In this document: piece by piece, positions 45,260 through 53,680 of the stretch
Position numbering within the stretch: position 1 is the first letter of the stretch
Layout: each line of letters opens with the position of its first letter
Assembly (NCBI GenBank): GCA_944383765.1
Contig: CALWQT010000002.1
Location: forward strand, 124,001-188,000
Source: an uncultured Lachnospiraceae bacterium
GTDB lineage: Bacteria; Bacillota; Clostridia; Lachnospirales; Lachnospiraceae
DNA length: 64,000 nucleotides
Reading direction: 5' to 3'
Made by a program: the position numbers and the translations under genes
Notes under the pieces: generated by a model
Seen by the model: the letters and a program-made list of their open reading frames with translations, nothing else
Databases searched by the model: none
Told to the model about the DNA's origin: nothing

Positions 45260-46975
45260 ATGATGAAGAAAAAGAAATATCTTGCTGTGACTGCAGCTGC
45301 GGTTGTAATAGGAGTAGTTGCGGTTTCTGTTATGGTCACGTTGTTCAGCAGGGACAAAAATATTCTTCTTCCGAAACTATATGAAGGAGGAAGGATTTCC
45401 TATGAGAAAACAGAAGAAAGAAAACAGGAGTTGAAAGTGGCAACCACGGATCTTCTGGGATTATTTAATCCTGCGTTCAGTGAGAATCGGGGAGACCGGA
45501 TCGTGACCTCTTTTGTGTTTGAGCCATTTATGAAAAAGGATGGTCTTGGAAATTATCAGCCCTGTACCGTCAGGGAGGCAACGGTTTCGGAGGACGGAAT
45601 GAGCATGAATATAGTCCTGGAGACAGGTCTGACTTTTTCTGACGGTTCTCAGGTGACTTCTTTTGATGCAGCAGCTTCTGTCATTGCCATGGCTTTGTCG
45701 GAAACGGAAGAAATCCGGGAAATATACGACGGGATTAAAGGAATGGAAGATTTCAGAAATGGAAAGACGTCTTTCCCGGAAGGAGTCCAGCTGGAAGATG
45801 AAACATCTCTGACCATTACATTTTCCAGCGCCTCTCCGGATAATCTCCGGATCCTGGATACCCTGCTTCAGAAAGGAAGCTTTGTGGAACAGACAGAGGA
45901 AGGAACTCCAGACGCTTCCGGTGCAAAAGAATTATTAAATGGCATGAGCCGAAGCGGTATGGGAACAGGCGCTTACCAGCTGGCAGAAACAGAAGAGCCT
46001 GGGTATGTGGTAGAATTATTCAGAAACGAGCAGTACAGAGGAAAAAAGGGAGACATTGAAACCATAACTGTTTCTCACACCACATATTCCGATATTGCTC
46101 AGGGGCTGGAAGCAGAAGAAGCCGGATATGATATCTATTGCTGGGAAGAATCCCCAGCTCTGTTATCGGCTACGGAACAGAATAACGGGTATGATATTTA
46201 TATGAAACCTGGAAACAGCGTGTATGGTCTGTTTTTTAATGAAGATAACTCTGACTTTACCGATGTAAGGCTGCGTCAGGCGATGGCGTTAGTTGCCAAG
46301 GAAAACACAGAAAAAGGAAACCTGGTTTCGGAGGAATACTCTGATTTTATGATTCCGGCTGGAGGTTTTGATGTATATCAGTTGTGTGAGGAGGGCGGCA
46401 GACAGGGAGTTCGTTTTGCTGTTACGGGGCAGGAAGCTTTTTCTGTTCCCAGGGAGGCCAAGAATCTGATAAAAGAACTGACATCGGAAGGAGGTTTTCG
46501 CCTTTCTTATGATCTGCCAGTCATTGAAGATAACGAGGTACAGACCGGATTGGCTTATAGCCTGGCAGCTGCTTTGGAATCATGTGGAATCCAGATCAAT
46601 GTGATCCCAAAGAGCCAGAAAGATTATCAGGCAGACTGTATTATGGGAAGAGGATATGACCTCCTTTTGAGTTCTCTGACCCTGGCAGAAGATGCAGGGG
46701 ATATGCGGGAACTGTATGAAATGCCCGGCAGCGTGGCCAGAATGTTCCGTTCAGAAAAACAGATGCAGGCATTGGCAGACTATGAAAATTCGTATGGAGC
46801 AGAGGAGATAAAAACGGCAAAAAAAGCGCTTTTCCAGGTGTTGGAGGAAGAAGTGCCGTTCGTACCTTTGGGAAGGAAAACGGAATTGATTGCTGTTTCT
46901 ACGGATTTACAGGGCTTTTCTCTTTCAGAAGATGAGGAACTGGTGGGAAATGTGAACCAGGTCAAGGTAAAATAA
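45260..46975 (+). CDS. membrane-anchored family-5 solute-binding protein (OppA-like)
   Basis: The 571-residue protein starts with a basic N-terminus and one hydrophobic segment (YLAVTAAAVVIGVVAVSVMV) without a lipobox Cys, so it is held by an uncleaved helix. The rest follows the SBP_bac_5 plan for oligopeptide or nickel binding: LKVATTDLLGLFNPAF near the start, FEPFMKKDG, a GMSMNIVLETGLTFSDGSQV strand, GTGAYQL, and the domain-2 segment GLFFNEDNSDFTDVRLRQAM. No ABC permease or ATPase gene is nearby, so it is an orphan binding protein. Its place between the adhesin and sortase genes is unusual; it might act as a surface receptor or chaperone. SD: GGAGAG before ATG 45260/45263. Confidence 0.78.
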   Translation: MMKKKKYLAVTAAAVVIGVVAVSVMVTLFSRDKNILLPKLYEGGRISYEKTEERKQELKVATTDLLGLFNPAFSENRGDRIVTSFVFEPFMKKDGLGNYQPCTVREATVSEDGMSMNIVLETGLTFSDGSQVTSFDAAASVIAMALSETEEIREIYDGIKGMEDFRNGKTSFPEGVQLEDETSLTITFSSASPDNLRILDTLLQKGSFVEQTEEGTPDASGAKELLNGMSRSGMGTGAYQLAETEEPGYVVELFRNEQYRGKKGDIETITVSHTTYSDIAQGLEAEEAGYDIYCWEESPALLSATEQNNGYDIYMKPGNSVYGLFFNEDNSDFTDVRLRQAMALVAKENTEKGNLVSEEYSDFMIPAGGFDVYQLCEEGGRQGVRFAVTGQEAFSVPREAKNLIKELTSEGGFRLSYDLPVIEDNEVQTGLAYSLAAALESCGIQINVIPKSQKDYQADCIMGRGYDLLLSSLTLAEDAGDMRELYEMPGSVARMFRSEKQMQALADYENSYGAEEIKTAKKALFQVLEEEVPFVPLGRKTELIAVSTDLQGFSLSEDEELVGNVNQVKVK

Positions 46976-46998
46976 CAGACAGAGAGGATACAGAAAAC

Positions 46999-47775
46999 AT
47001 GGCATGGATCAGAAAAGCAGTCAGGGCAGTGAGCGTGCTGCTGCTTCTGGGAGGACTTGGATATGTAGGAAAATATGGTCTTGCCTGGTATACAAACGAG
47101 AGGATGTACAGTCAGATCTTTGATCAGAAAGAATTGCAGGTTACCACAGATTCTGCAGTGGACCTGGATGGAATCGGATGGGAATTCTGGAATGATTCTG
47201 TTCTGTCTGCGTTTCAAAGGGAAAATCCCCAATGCGCAGCTGTCGTTTGTATTCCAGATACAGCGCTCCATTATCCAGTCGTGCAGACGGAGGAAGAAGG
47301 AGGAACTTATTATCTGTACCGGGATTTTAACAGGAAGAAAAATGTAAACGGGACCATATTTCTGGATTACCGCTGCAGCCTGGAAACTCCGTTCAATCTG
47401 ATCCTGTATGGACACAATATGCGGAACGGGTCTATGTTCGGAACCTTGAAGAAGTATGTGGAGCAGGAATTTTTCCAGGCTCATCCTTCCGTATATCTGA
47501 ATTATGGTCAGACATATAAGAAATATGATATCTGCAGTGTGATCACTTTAAGTGCAAATCTGCAGGCGGATCAGGAACTGTTCCGTGTTTATGACAATCC
47601 GACAGAAGAAGAACGGAAAGATTTTGTGGAACTGATTTCCAAGAGAAGTATTTATGATACAGGAGTGGAAGCTGGCACAGAGGATGAGTTCCTTATGCTT
47701 TCCACCTGTTATTATGGAAAGAGCAATGGAAGAATGCTGATTGTGGCAAGGCAGGATAAAACATTTGATTTATAA
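46999..47775 (+). CDS. class B sortase
   Basis: The 258-residue protein has an N-terminal membrane anchor (VLLLLGGLGYVGKYGLAW) and a class B sortase domain: HYPVVQ, YLYRDFN, GTIFLDYRC, the catalytic His in ILYGHNM, the catalytic Cys in LSTCYY and the Arg in NGRMLIVA. It cleaves a sorting motif and links the protein to the peptidoglycan cross-bridge on the outer face of the membrane. Clostridial class B sortases are known that use PXTG-type motifs in place of NPQTN, which agrees with the IPKTG of the giant adhesin 2 kb upstream. It ends the operon; a strong terminator follows. Confidence 0.9.
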   Translation: MAWIRKAVRAVSVLLLLGGLGYVGKYGLAWYTNERMYSQIFDQKELQVTTDSAVDLDGIGWEFWNDSVLSAFQRENPQCAAVVCIPDTALHYPVVQTEEEGGTYYLYRDFNRKKNVNGTIFLDYRCSLETPFNLILYGHNMRNGSMFGTLKKYVEQEFFQAHPSVYLNYGQTYKKYDICSVITLSANLQADQELFRVYDNPTEEERKDFVELISKRSIYDTGVEAGTEDEFLMLSTCYYGKSNGRMLIVARQDKTFDL

Positions 47776-47785
47776 TCATAGAAAG

Positions 47786-47834
47786 GTCAATATTTGCTGC
47801 TTTTGAAAGAGGAGAGCCAAATATTGACTTTTTT
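47786..47834 (+). terminator. intrinsic terminator of the adhesin-sortase operon
   Basis: A perfect 11-bp stem (GTCAATATTTG at 47786-47796 with CAAATATTGAC at 47818-47828) is followed by seven T. It lies 11 nt after the sortase stop codon. Confidence 0.85.
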
Positions 47835-47899
47835 ATCATTAAAATTTACGATACATACAGGAAAAGATAGAAGAGACCGGTAATATAGGGGGAAATGGT

Positions 47900-49138
47900 A
47901 TGGCTTGTAGAGAAAGCGGACAATTAGAAAGTCAGAAAACAGGAAAAGTATTGGCAGCTATAGCTGCAGCAGGGATAGGAGCTGTGATCATACTTGCAAT
48001 GATTGTAACGGTTGTGAACCGGACGCCTACAATCAACCTGAATGATTATCTCTATTTTGAAACAGAGGGATACGACGGATATGGAAGTGTGACAGCAGAG
48101 ATAGACTGGGATTCCATAAAAGAGAAGTACCGCAATAAAATATCCGACACAAGAGAGGGGGATCCTGTGGATATGCTGGATGCTTACATAGGAATCAATC
48201 TGGAAATTGACGGGGATAAGCAGGGCAGATTCTCCAACGGAGATGAGATTTCTTATACCTGGGATATGGGAGCGACCCAGCTGAATCAGATAAAATGTAA
48301 ATTTGAATATACAGATGGTACTTATCGGGTATCGGGTCTGCAGGAACTGGGCAGTTTTGATCCGTTTGAGGATATAGAACTGGTATTCTCAGGAGTAGAG
48401 TCTGAGGGAAATGTGGAGCTTGTCCTGAATGGGGAAAAGATTCCGGAAACCTATATTTCCTGTGACAGAGAAGATGGATTGAGTAATGGAGACAGGGTAA
48501 AAGTGATGATCCATGAAGATGGAGTGGATTATGCCGCACAGCATCATGGCATGATACCGGACCCCTTGGAAAAAGAATATGAAGTAAGAGGACTGGATTC
48601 CTATGTGACCTCCGCTGCTCAGATCAGCCGGGAGGATATGAAAGCCCTGAGAGAAAAAGCAGATAGTATCTGCAGAGAGCAGGTTGCTGATAGCTGGGAG
48701 GAAGGAGAACAGCTGGAGAGTTTTACGTATATTGGAAATTATCTTCTGTCCAGGAAAGAAGGTGAGCAGAGGGGCACAGACAAGAACCAGTTATGGATGA
48801 TCTATAGAGTGAACGTGAGAAATCAGTATGCCAATGATACCAGCTTTTATGATGATACCAATACTTTTTATTTCTATGTCCGCTTTTGTGACCTGGTTGT
48901 AACGGATGATGGAACCTTGAATGTCGATATGGACCAGTGGAACATTCCAAAAGATCAGGTTGAAGTCAGAGTAAGTGCCTTGAACAAGTCCTGGTATTAT
49001 TATGGATATGTAACATTGGAAACGTTGTATCAGGATGGTATTCAAAACAGCCTGGAAGCCTATAACTGTGAAAATAACGTGGATGAGACATCCGGACAGC
49101 CAGAGATAACCGGTGATGCTCCGGAAACGGATATCTGA
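47900..49138 (+). CDS. membrane-anchored extracellular protein of unknown function
   Basis: The 412-residue protein has a short cytoplasmic start, one transmembrane segment (residues ~18-41, VLAAIAAAGIGAVIILAMIV) and a large outside domain beginning with INLNDYLYFETEGYDGYGSV. The NLNDY...GYDGYG pattern recurs in Firmicute membrane proteins that often carry an N-terminal zinc ribbon, which is absent here. The C-terminus is acidic and low-complexity. It has its own ribosome site (GGGGGAAATGGT) and lies between a terminator and the biotin operator, so it is probably transcribed alone. No function can be assigned. Confidence 0.7.
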   Translation: MACRESGQLESQKTGKVLAAIAAAGIGAVIILAMIVTVVNRTPTINLNDYLYFETEGYDGYGSVTAEIDWDSIKEKYRNKISDTREGDPVDMLDAYIGINLEIDGDKQGRFSNGDEISYTWDMGATQLNQIKCKFEYTDGTYRVSGLQELGSFDPFEDIELVFSGVESEGNVELVLNGEKIPETYISCDREDGLSNGDRVKVMIHEDGVDYAAQHHGMIPDPLEKEYEVRGLDSYVTSAAQISREDMKALREKADSICREQVADSWEEGEQLESFTYIGNYLLSRKEGEQRGTDKNQLWMIYRVNVRNQYANDTSFYDDTNTFYFYVRFCDLVVTDDGTLNVDMDQWNIPKDQVEVRVSALNKSWYYYGYVTLETLYQDGIQNSLEAYNCENNVDETSGQPEITGDAPETDI

Positions 49139-49172
49139 TGGCAATTGATGCGGGACACCAGAAAAAGAATCG

Positions 49173-49228
49173 ATTGTAAACTTATTGAAAGAATAAAGTT
49201 TACAATTGGTTCTTTTTTATGTTATAGT
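49173..49228 (+). promoter_or_regulatory. BirA operator overlapping the biotin operon promoter
   Basis: TTGTAAAC (49174-49181) and GTTTACAA (49198-49205) form a perfect 8-bp inverted repeat with a 16-bp spacer, the known BirA site of Firmicutes. The -35 box TTTACA (49199-49204) lies inside the right half-site, with a -10 TATAGT (49223-49228) 18 bp on. Binding of BirA loaded with biotinyl-AMP would block RNA polymerase, so the operon should be off when biotin is plentiful. Confidence 0.9.
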
Positions 49229-49253
49229 AACAGAGTAAGTGAGGTGAAAGCGT

Positions 49254-50243
49254 GTGACAACGAAAGAAAAAGTACGGGACTTATTTGAAGAAAACAGAGG
49301 TGTGTATTTTTCCGGAGAGGAGATGGCGCAAAGGTTATCCATATCCAGGGCTGCTGTCTGGAAAGCGGTAAATGCTTTGAAAAAAGAAGGATATGTGATC
49401 CATGCGGTTACCAATAAGGGGTATTGCCTGTCCGGACAGACGGATGTGCTGTCTGCCCAGGGAATCCGGAAATATCTGAGCCTGGGGATTGCAGATATGG
49501 AGATTTCGGTATTTCCTGCGGTTTCTTCCACCAATACAGTGATGCGGGAAAAGGCATTGGAGGGAGCCGCTGACCGGTACCTGATCCTTTCTAATGAACA
49601 GACGGCCGGGCGGGGAAGATCAGGAAGAAATTTTTATTCACCGGGAGACACAGGAGTGTATCTCAGTATTCTTCTCCGACCTGGTGAATATCTGGCAGGG
49701 CATGCAGTGAACATTACCACCATGGCAGCAGTAGCGATGTGTGAGGCTATAGAATCTGTTTCCGGAGAAAAGGCAGAAATTAAATGGGTAAATGATATTT
49801 TTGTACGGGGGAAAAAGGTTTGCGGTATCCTGACGGAAGGTTCTTTCAGTCTGGAAAATGGTATGCTGGAATATGCCATACTGGGGATTGGAATGAATCT
49901 GTATGATCCAAAAGACGGATTTCCCGGGGAGCTGGAAGGAATAGCGGGAACGATTTTCCAGACCCGTCAGGATGATGGGAAAAACCGGTTGGTAGCAGAA
50001 TTCTTAAATCGTTTTTATGCCTGTTATCAGTCTCCGCTCCCTTGGGATTATGTGAAAAAGTACCGGGAACGGAGTATGGTGATCGGCAGGCAGATTACCA
50101 TTGGAATCGGGGAAGAAATCAAGAGGGGAAGAGCGTTGGCTATTGATGACCAGTGCCGCCTGCTGGTGGAATATGAGGATGGAAGGCAGGAATGTTATTC
50201 TTCGGGAGAAGTGAGCATTTCCTGGGACAGGGAGAAAAGATGA
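49254..50243 (+). CDS. birA: bifunctional biotin-protein ligase / biotin repressor
   Basis: The GTG at 49254 follows GAGGTGAAA. The 329-residue protein has a winged-helix domain (residues ~1-62, MAQRLSISRAAVWKAVNALK), the ligase core with the biotinyl-AMP loop GRGRSGRNFYSPGD and the KWVNDIFV motif, and the small C-terminal SH3-like domain. It attaches biotin to carboxylase carrier proteins and, with biotinyl-AMP bound, represses through the operator just upstream, so it regulates its own operon. Full length and normal. Confidence 0.95.
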   Translation: MTTKEKVRDLFEENRGVYFSGEEMAQRLSISRAAVWKAVNALKKEGYVIHAVTNKGYCLSGQTDVLSAQGIRKYLSLGIADMEISVFPAVSSTNTVMREKALEGAADRYLILSNEQTAGRGRSGRNFYSPGDTGVYLSILLRPGEYLAGHAVNITTMAAVAMCEAIESVSGEKAEIKWVNDIFVRGKKVCGILTEGSFSLENGMLEYAILGIGMNLYDPKDGFPGELEGIAGTIFQTRQDDGKNRLVAEFLNRFYACYQSPLPWDYVKKYRERSMVIGRQITIGIGEEIKRGRALAIDDQCRLLVEYEDGRQECYSSGEVSISWDREKR

Positions 50244-50794
50244 GAAAAGAAAAAACGAAAAACATGGTCTTATGTGCCATGTTTGTATCGCTGATTTCTG
50301 CCGGAGCATGGATACGGATTCCTGTTCCTGTGGTGCCATTTACTCTGCAGTTTCTTTTTACCACACTGGCAGGTCTTTTGCTGGGAGGAGAACGAGGGGC
50401 GATGGCAGTAGGAATTTATATGATAATGGGATTACTGGGGCTTCCGGTCTTTGCAGAAGGAGGAGGACCGGGATATCTGCTAAGACCCAGTTTTGGTTAT
50501 CTGATCGGATTTGGAGTGGGTGCATATGTTACGGGAAAAATAGCCAATCAGGTGTCCAGGCCTGGATATAAAAGGCTGCTGGCAGCCAACTTTGCAGGGT
50601 TGGGAATCGTTTATTTCTTTGGTATGCTGTACTATTATCTGATCAGTAAGTTATACCTGGGAAGCCCCATTGGGCTATGGCCTTTGTTTCTGTATGGTTT
50701 TATCCTGGCGGTGCCAGGGGATATGGTACTGTGTCTGGCAGGAGCAGTTTTGGGGAAGCGGCTGATTCCCCTGATCAAAAGTAATAGGATGTGA
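50240..50794 (+). CDS. bioY: biotin ECF transporter S component BioY
   Basis: The ATG at 50240 overlaps the birA stop by 4 nt (ATGA), with GGGAG upstream. The 184-residue protein is very hydrophobic, with about six membrane segments, and has the BioY signature around PVVPFTLQFLFTTLAGLLLG and GGERGAMAVGIYMIMGLLG, then FAEGGGPGYLLRPSFGYLIG. It binds biotin at the membrane and works with the shared EcfA/A'/T module, which is not in this window. Its place in the BirA-controlled operon confirms the substrate. Confidence 0.93.
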   Translation: MRKEKTKNMVLCAMFVSLISAGAWIRIPVPVVPFTLQFLFTTLAGLLLGGERGAMAVGIYMIMGLLGLPVFAEGGGPGYLLRPSFGYLIGFGVGAYVTGKIANQVSRPGYKRLLAANFAGLGIVYFFGMLYYYLISKLYLGSPIGLWPLFLYGFILAVPGDMVLCLAGAVLGKRLIPLIKSNRM

Positions 50795-50800
50795 GCGAAA

Positions 50801-51763
50801 ATGGAAAAAATAACAGAATTGATGGAACAGGTACTGCAGGGAAAGCAGATTACCAGAGAGGAGGCTCTCGATCTGTACGGCCAGCCCCTTCCTTCTTTGT
50901 GTGAAAGCGCTGACCGTATCCGGAAAGAGTTTTGTGGGAACCGGTTTGATATTTGTGCGATTATCAATGGAAAAAGCGGACGCTGTTCAGAAAACTGCCG
51001 GTTTTGTGCCCAGTCAGCTTATTATCACACGCCTGCGGCGGAGTATCCGCTCCTTTCGGCAGAGGAAATCTTAGCACAGGCAAAAGAGAATTATGAAAAG
51101 GGCATACTGCGCTATTCCATTGTGACATCAGGAAAATGTCTGTCCGACCAAGAGGTAGATAAAATGTGTGAAGTGATCCGCAGGATCCGGAAAGAAGTGG
51201 GAATCTCGGTTTGTGTATCATTTGGATTGCTGGATGAAGAGCAGTTCCGTAAATTAAAGACTGCAGGGGTGACCAGAGTACATAATAACCTGGAAACTTC
51301 ATCCAGAAATTTCCCTAATGTATGTACGACCCATACCTTTGAAGATAAGGTAAGGACCATCCGGGCAGCCCAGGCGGCAGGACTTTCCGTATGCAGCGGC
51401 GGTATCATAGGTATGGGGGAGACGGTGGAAGACAGGATCGATATGGCGTTTACCCTGCGGGAACTGGGAATCCGGAGCGTACCGGTCAATCTGCTCAATC
51501 CGATTTCCGGAACGCCTTATGAAGATCGCCATATTCTGACGGAAGAAGATATGCGCCGGACGGTAGCTGTATACCGTTTCATCCTTCCTTCTGCATTCAT
51601 CAGGCTTGCGGGAGGAAGAGGACTTTTGGCTGATAAAGGAAAGGGATGTTTCCAGTCGGGAGCTAATGCATCGATTTCCGGTGATATGCTGACCACTGCC
51701 GGTATTACGGTAGAGACAGATATGCAGCTTTTGAGGGAATTGGGATACGAGGTGAGGTTGTAA
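50801..51763 (+). CDS. bioB: biotin synthase
   Basis: The 320-residue radical-SAM enzyme has the CSENCRFC motif for the [4Fe-4S] cluster, preceded by ICAIINGKSGR. Later come the conserved YSIVTSGKCLS, VHNNLETSSRNFP and GGIIGMGET segments, and GCFQSGANASISGDMLTT near the end. It inserts sulfur into dethiobiotin, using the [2Fe-2S] cluster as donor. It begins 6 nt after bioY. Confidence 0.95.
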   Translation: MEKITELMEQVLQGKQITREEALDLYGQPLPSLCESADRIRKEFCGNRFDICAIINGKSGRCSENCRFCAQSAYYHTPAAEYPLLSAEEILAQAKENYEKGILRYSIVTSGKCLSDQEVDKMCEVIRRIRKEVGISVCVSFGLLDEEQFRKLKTAGVTRVHNNLETSSRNFPNVCTTHTFEDKVRTIRAAQAAGLSVCSGGIIGMGETVEDRIDMAFTLRELGIRSVPVNLLNPISGTPYEDRHILTEEDMRRTVAVYRFILPSAFIRLAGGRGLLADKGKGCFQSGANASISGDMLTTAGITVETDMQLLRELGYEVRL

Positions 51764-51764
51764 G

Positions 51765-52469
51765 ATGAGTAGGAATCTGTTTATTACAGGAACCGGAACA
51801 GATATGGGAAAAACATATGTGACTGCCCTGATCGTAAAAAAACTGAGAGAAGAAGGGGGGCGTGCTGCTTATTATAAGGCGGCAATGAGCGGGAACCGGA
51901 AAGGAGACGATGGGCGTCTGATTCCCGGAGATTCCTGGTATGTGAAACACATTTCAGGAATCAGCCAGCCTTTGGAAGAAATGTGTTCTTATGTATATGA
52001 GGCGGCGGTTTCTCCTCACCTGGCAGCCTGCATGGAGGGGAATCCGGTGGAAATGGACCAGGTGCTTAAAGATTTTGATGCCGTATGCGGCAGATATAAC
52101 TATGTGACGGTGGAAGGCTCCGGCGGTATCCTGTGTCCCCTGCGTTTTGATAGGCAGAAGATACTGCTGGAAGATTTTATCCGGGCAAGAAACTTAAACT
52201 GCCTGATCGTGGCAGATGCCGGGCTGGGAACGATTAATTCCGTAGTCCTGACGGCAGAGTATATGAAATCCCGGGGAATAACCGTGAGGGGAATCATACT
52301 GAATCATTATGAAACAGGGAACAGGCTTCATGAAGATAATGCTTTTATGTGCAGGACATTGACAGGACTGGATGTGGTGGCTTATGTGAAAGATGGAGAC
52401 ACCGATCTGGATATTCCGGTGGAGCGCCTGAAGGCTTTGTATGAAGAGAATGGAGGAAAGAAACCGTGA
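51765..52469 (+). CDS. bioD: dethiobiotin synthetase
   Basis: A 234-residue protein with the P-loop FITGTGTDMGKTYVT at its start and the conserved VEGSGGILCPL segment in the middle. It carboxylates and closes the ureido ring of 7,8-diaminopelargonate in an ATP-dependent reaction. It starts 1 nt after the bioB stop, and its own stop overlaps the bioA GTG by 4 nt. Confidence 0.94.
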   Translation: MSRNLFITGTGTDMGKTYVTALIVKKLREEGGRAAYYKAAMSGNRKGDDGRLIPGDSWYVKHISGISQPLEEMCSYVYEAAVSPHLAACMEGNPVEMDQVLKDFDAVCGRYNYVTVEGSGGILCPLRFDRQKILLEDFIRARNLNCLIVADAGLGTINSVVLTAEYMKSRGITVRGIILNHYETGNRLHEDNAFMCRTLTGLDVVAYVKDGDTDLDIPVERLKALYEENGGKKP

Positions 52470-53680
52470 TCTGGTATCCATATGAACAGATGAAAACCAT
52501 GAAAGAACCGTATTCTATTATAGATGCGGAAGGGGTGTACCTTTATACAGAAGATCAGAAGCTGATCGATTCCATATCTTCCTGGTGGAGCGTGATCCAC
52601 GGCTATAAGCATCCGGAACTGAATGAGGCGGTGGAAAATCAGCTGAAACAGTTTTCCCATGTGATGCTGGGAGGACTTACCCATGAACCGGTACGTAGGC
52701 TGTCAGATAAGCTGGAACAGTGGCTCCCAGGAGATCTGGATTACTGCTTTTTTTCCGATTCCGGAAGTGTTGCCGTAGAGGTAGCATTAAAAATGGCTTT
52801 GCAGTATTATATGAATAGAGAGGAAACAGACCGTACCATGGTGCTGGCGCTGGAGCATGGATATCACGGAGACACGTTTAAGACCATGGAAGTAGGAGAT
52901 GATGAAGACTATCATTTTGTGCTGAAGGCATATGGAGCCAGCAGGAATGTGATACATATTCCTACCACAATAGAGGCTTTGGAACAGGCATTTTCCAGGT
53001 ATCATAAAAAGCTGAACAGTATGTTAGTGGAACCTTTGCTTCAGGGTGCAGGGGGGATGCGGATGTATGACAGTTCTTTTCTGAAACGGGCCAGGGAGCT
53101 TTGTGACCGGTATGGCGTACTCCTTATTTTTGATGAAGTGGCTACCGGATTTGGACGTACCGGAAACCGGTTTGTTGCGGACCTGGTATTGCCGGATATC
53201 CTGGTTCTGGGAAAAGCCCTGACCGGCGGATATATGGGACATGCAGTAACTGTTGCCAATCATAAAGTGTATGAAGGATTTTATGATGACGATCCGGCTC
53301 ACGCCCTGATGCATGGTCCTACCTTTATGGGAAATCCACTGGCCTGCAGCGTGACGTTAAAATCCATTGAATTGTTTGAGAAACAGGACTATATGTCAAA
53401 AATTCAGAAGATTGCAGAGCTCACCAGACGGGAGATGGCAGATTTTTCCCATCCGGCAGTGAAAGAGGTGCGTATGATGGGGGCTTGTATCTGCATAGAA
53501 GTGTATGACCCGGAAACATTAAAGGGCTATCAGCAGTTTGCCTATGAACGGGGCGTGTTCAGCCGTCCTTTCTTACGTTATCTGTATGCCATGGTGCCTT
53601 ATGTGATAGAAGAGGCAGAACTGGTAAAAGTTCTGAATACCATGAAAGAATGGTTTGATCAAAGGAGCGGAAAAAAATGA
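52466..53680 (+). CDS. bioA: adenosylmethionine-8-amino-7-oxononanoate aminotransferase
   Basis: A GTG start overlaps the bioD stop (GTGA). The 404-residue PLP enzyme of the class III aminotransferase family begins IWYPYEQMK, has SSWWSVIHGYKHPEL, the FFSDSGSVAVEVALKMA cofactor-phosphate region, HGYHGDTFKTMEVG, the IFDEVATGFGRTG Asp region and the Schiff-base Lys in LGKALTGGYMG. It turns 7-keto-8-aminopelargonate into 7,8-diaminopelargonate. bioF and the pimeloyl genes (bioC/bioH/bioW) are not in the window. Confidence 0.94.
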   Translation: MIWYPYEQMKTMKEPYSIIDAEGVYLYTEDQKLIDSISSWWSVIHGYKHPELNEAVENQLKQFSHVMLGGLTHEPVRRLSDKLEQWLPGDLDYCFFSDSGSVAVEVALKMALQYYMNREETDRTMVLALEHGYHGDTFKTMEVGDDEDYHFVLKAYGASRNVIHIPTTIEALEQAFSRYHKKLNSMLVEPLLQGAGGMRMYDSSFLKRARELCDRYGVLLIFDEVATGFGRTGNRFVADLVLPDILVLGKALTGGYMGHAVTVANHKVYEGFYDDDPAHALMHGPTFMGNPLACSVTLKSIELFEKQDYMSKIQKIAELTRREMADFSHPAVKEVRMMGACICIEVYDPETLKGYQQFAYERGVFSRPFLRYLYAMVPYVIEEAELVKVLNTMKEWFDQRSGKK

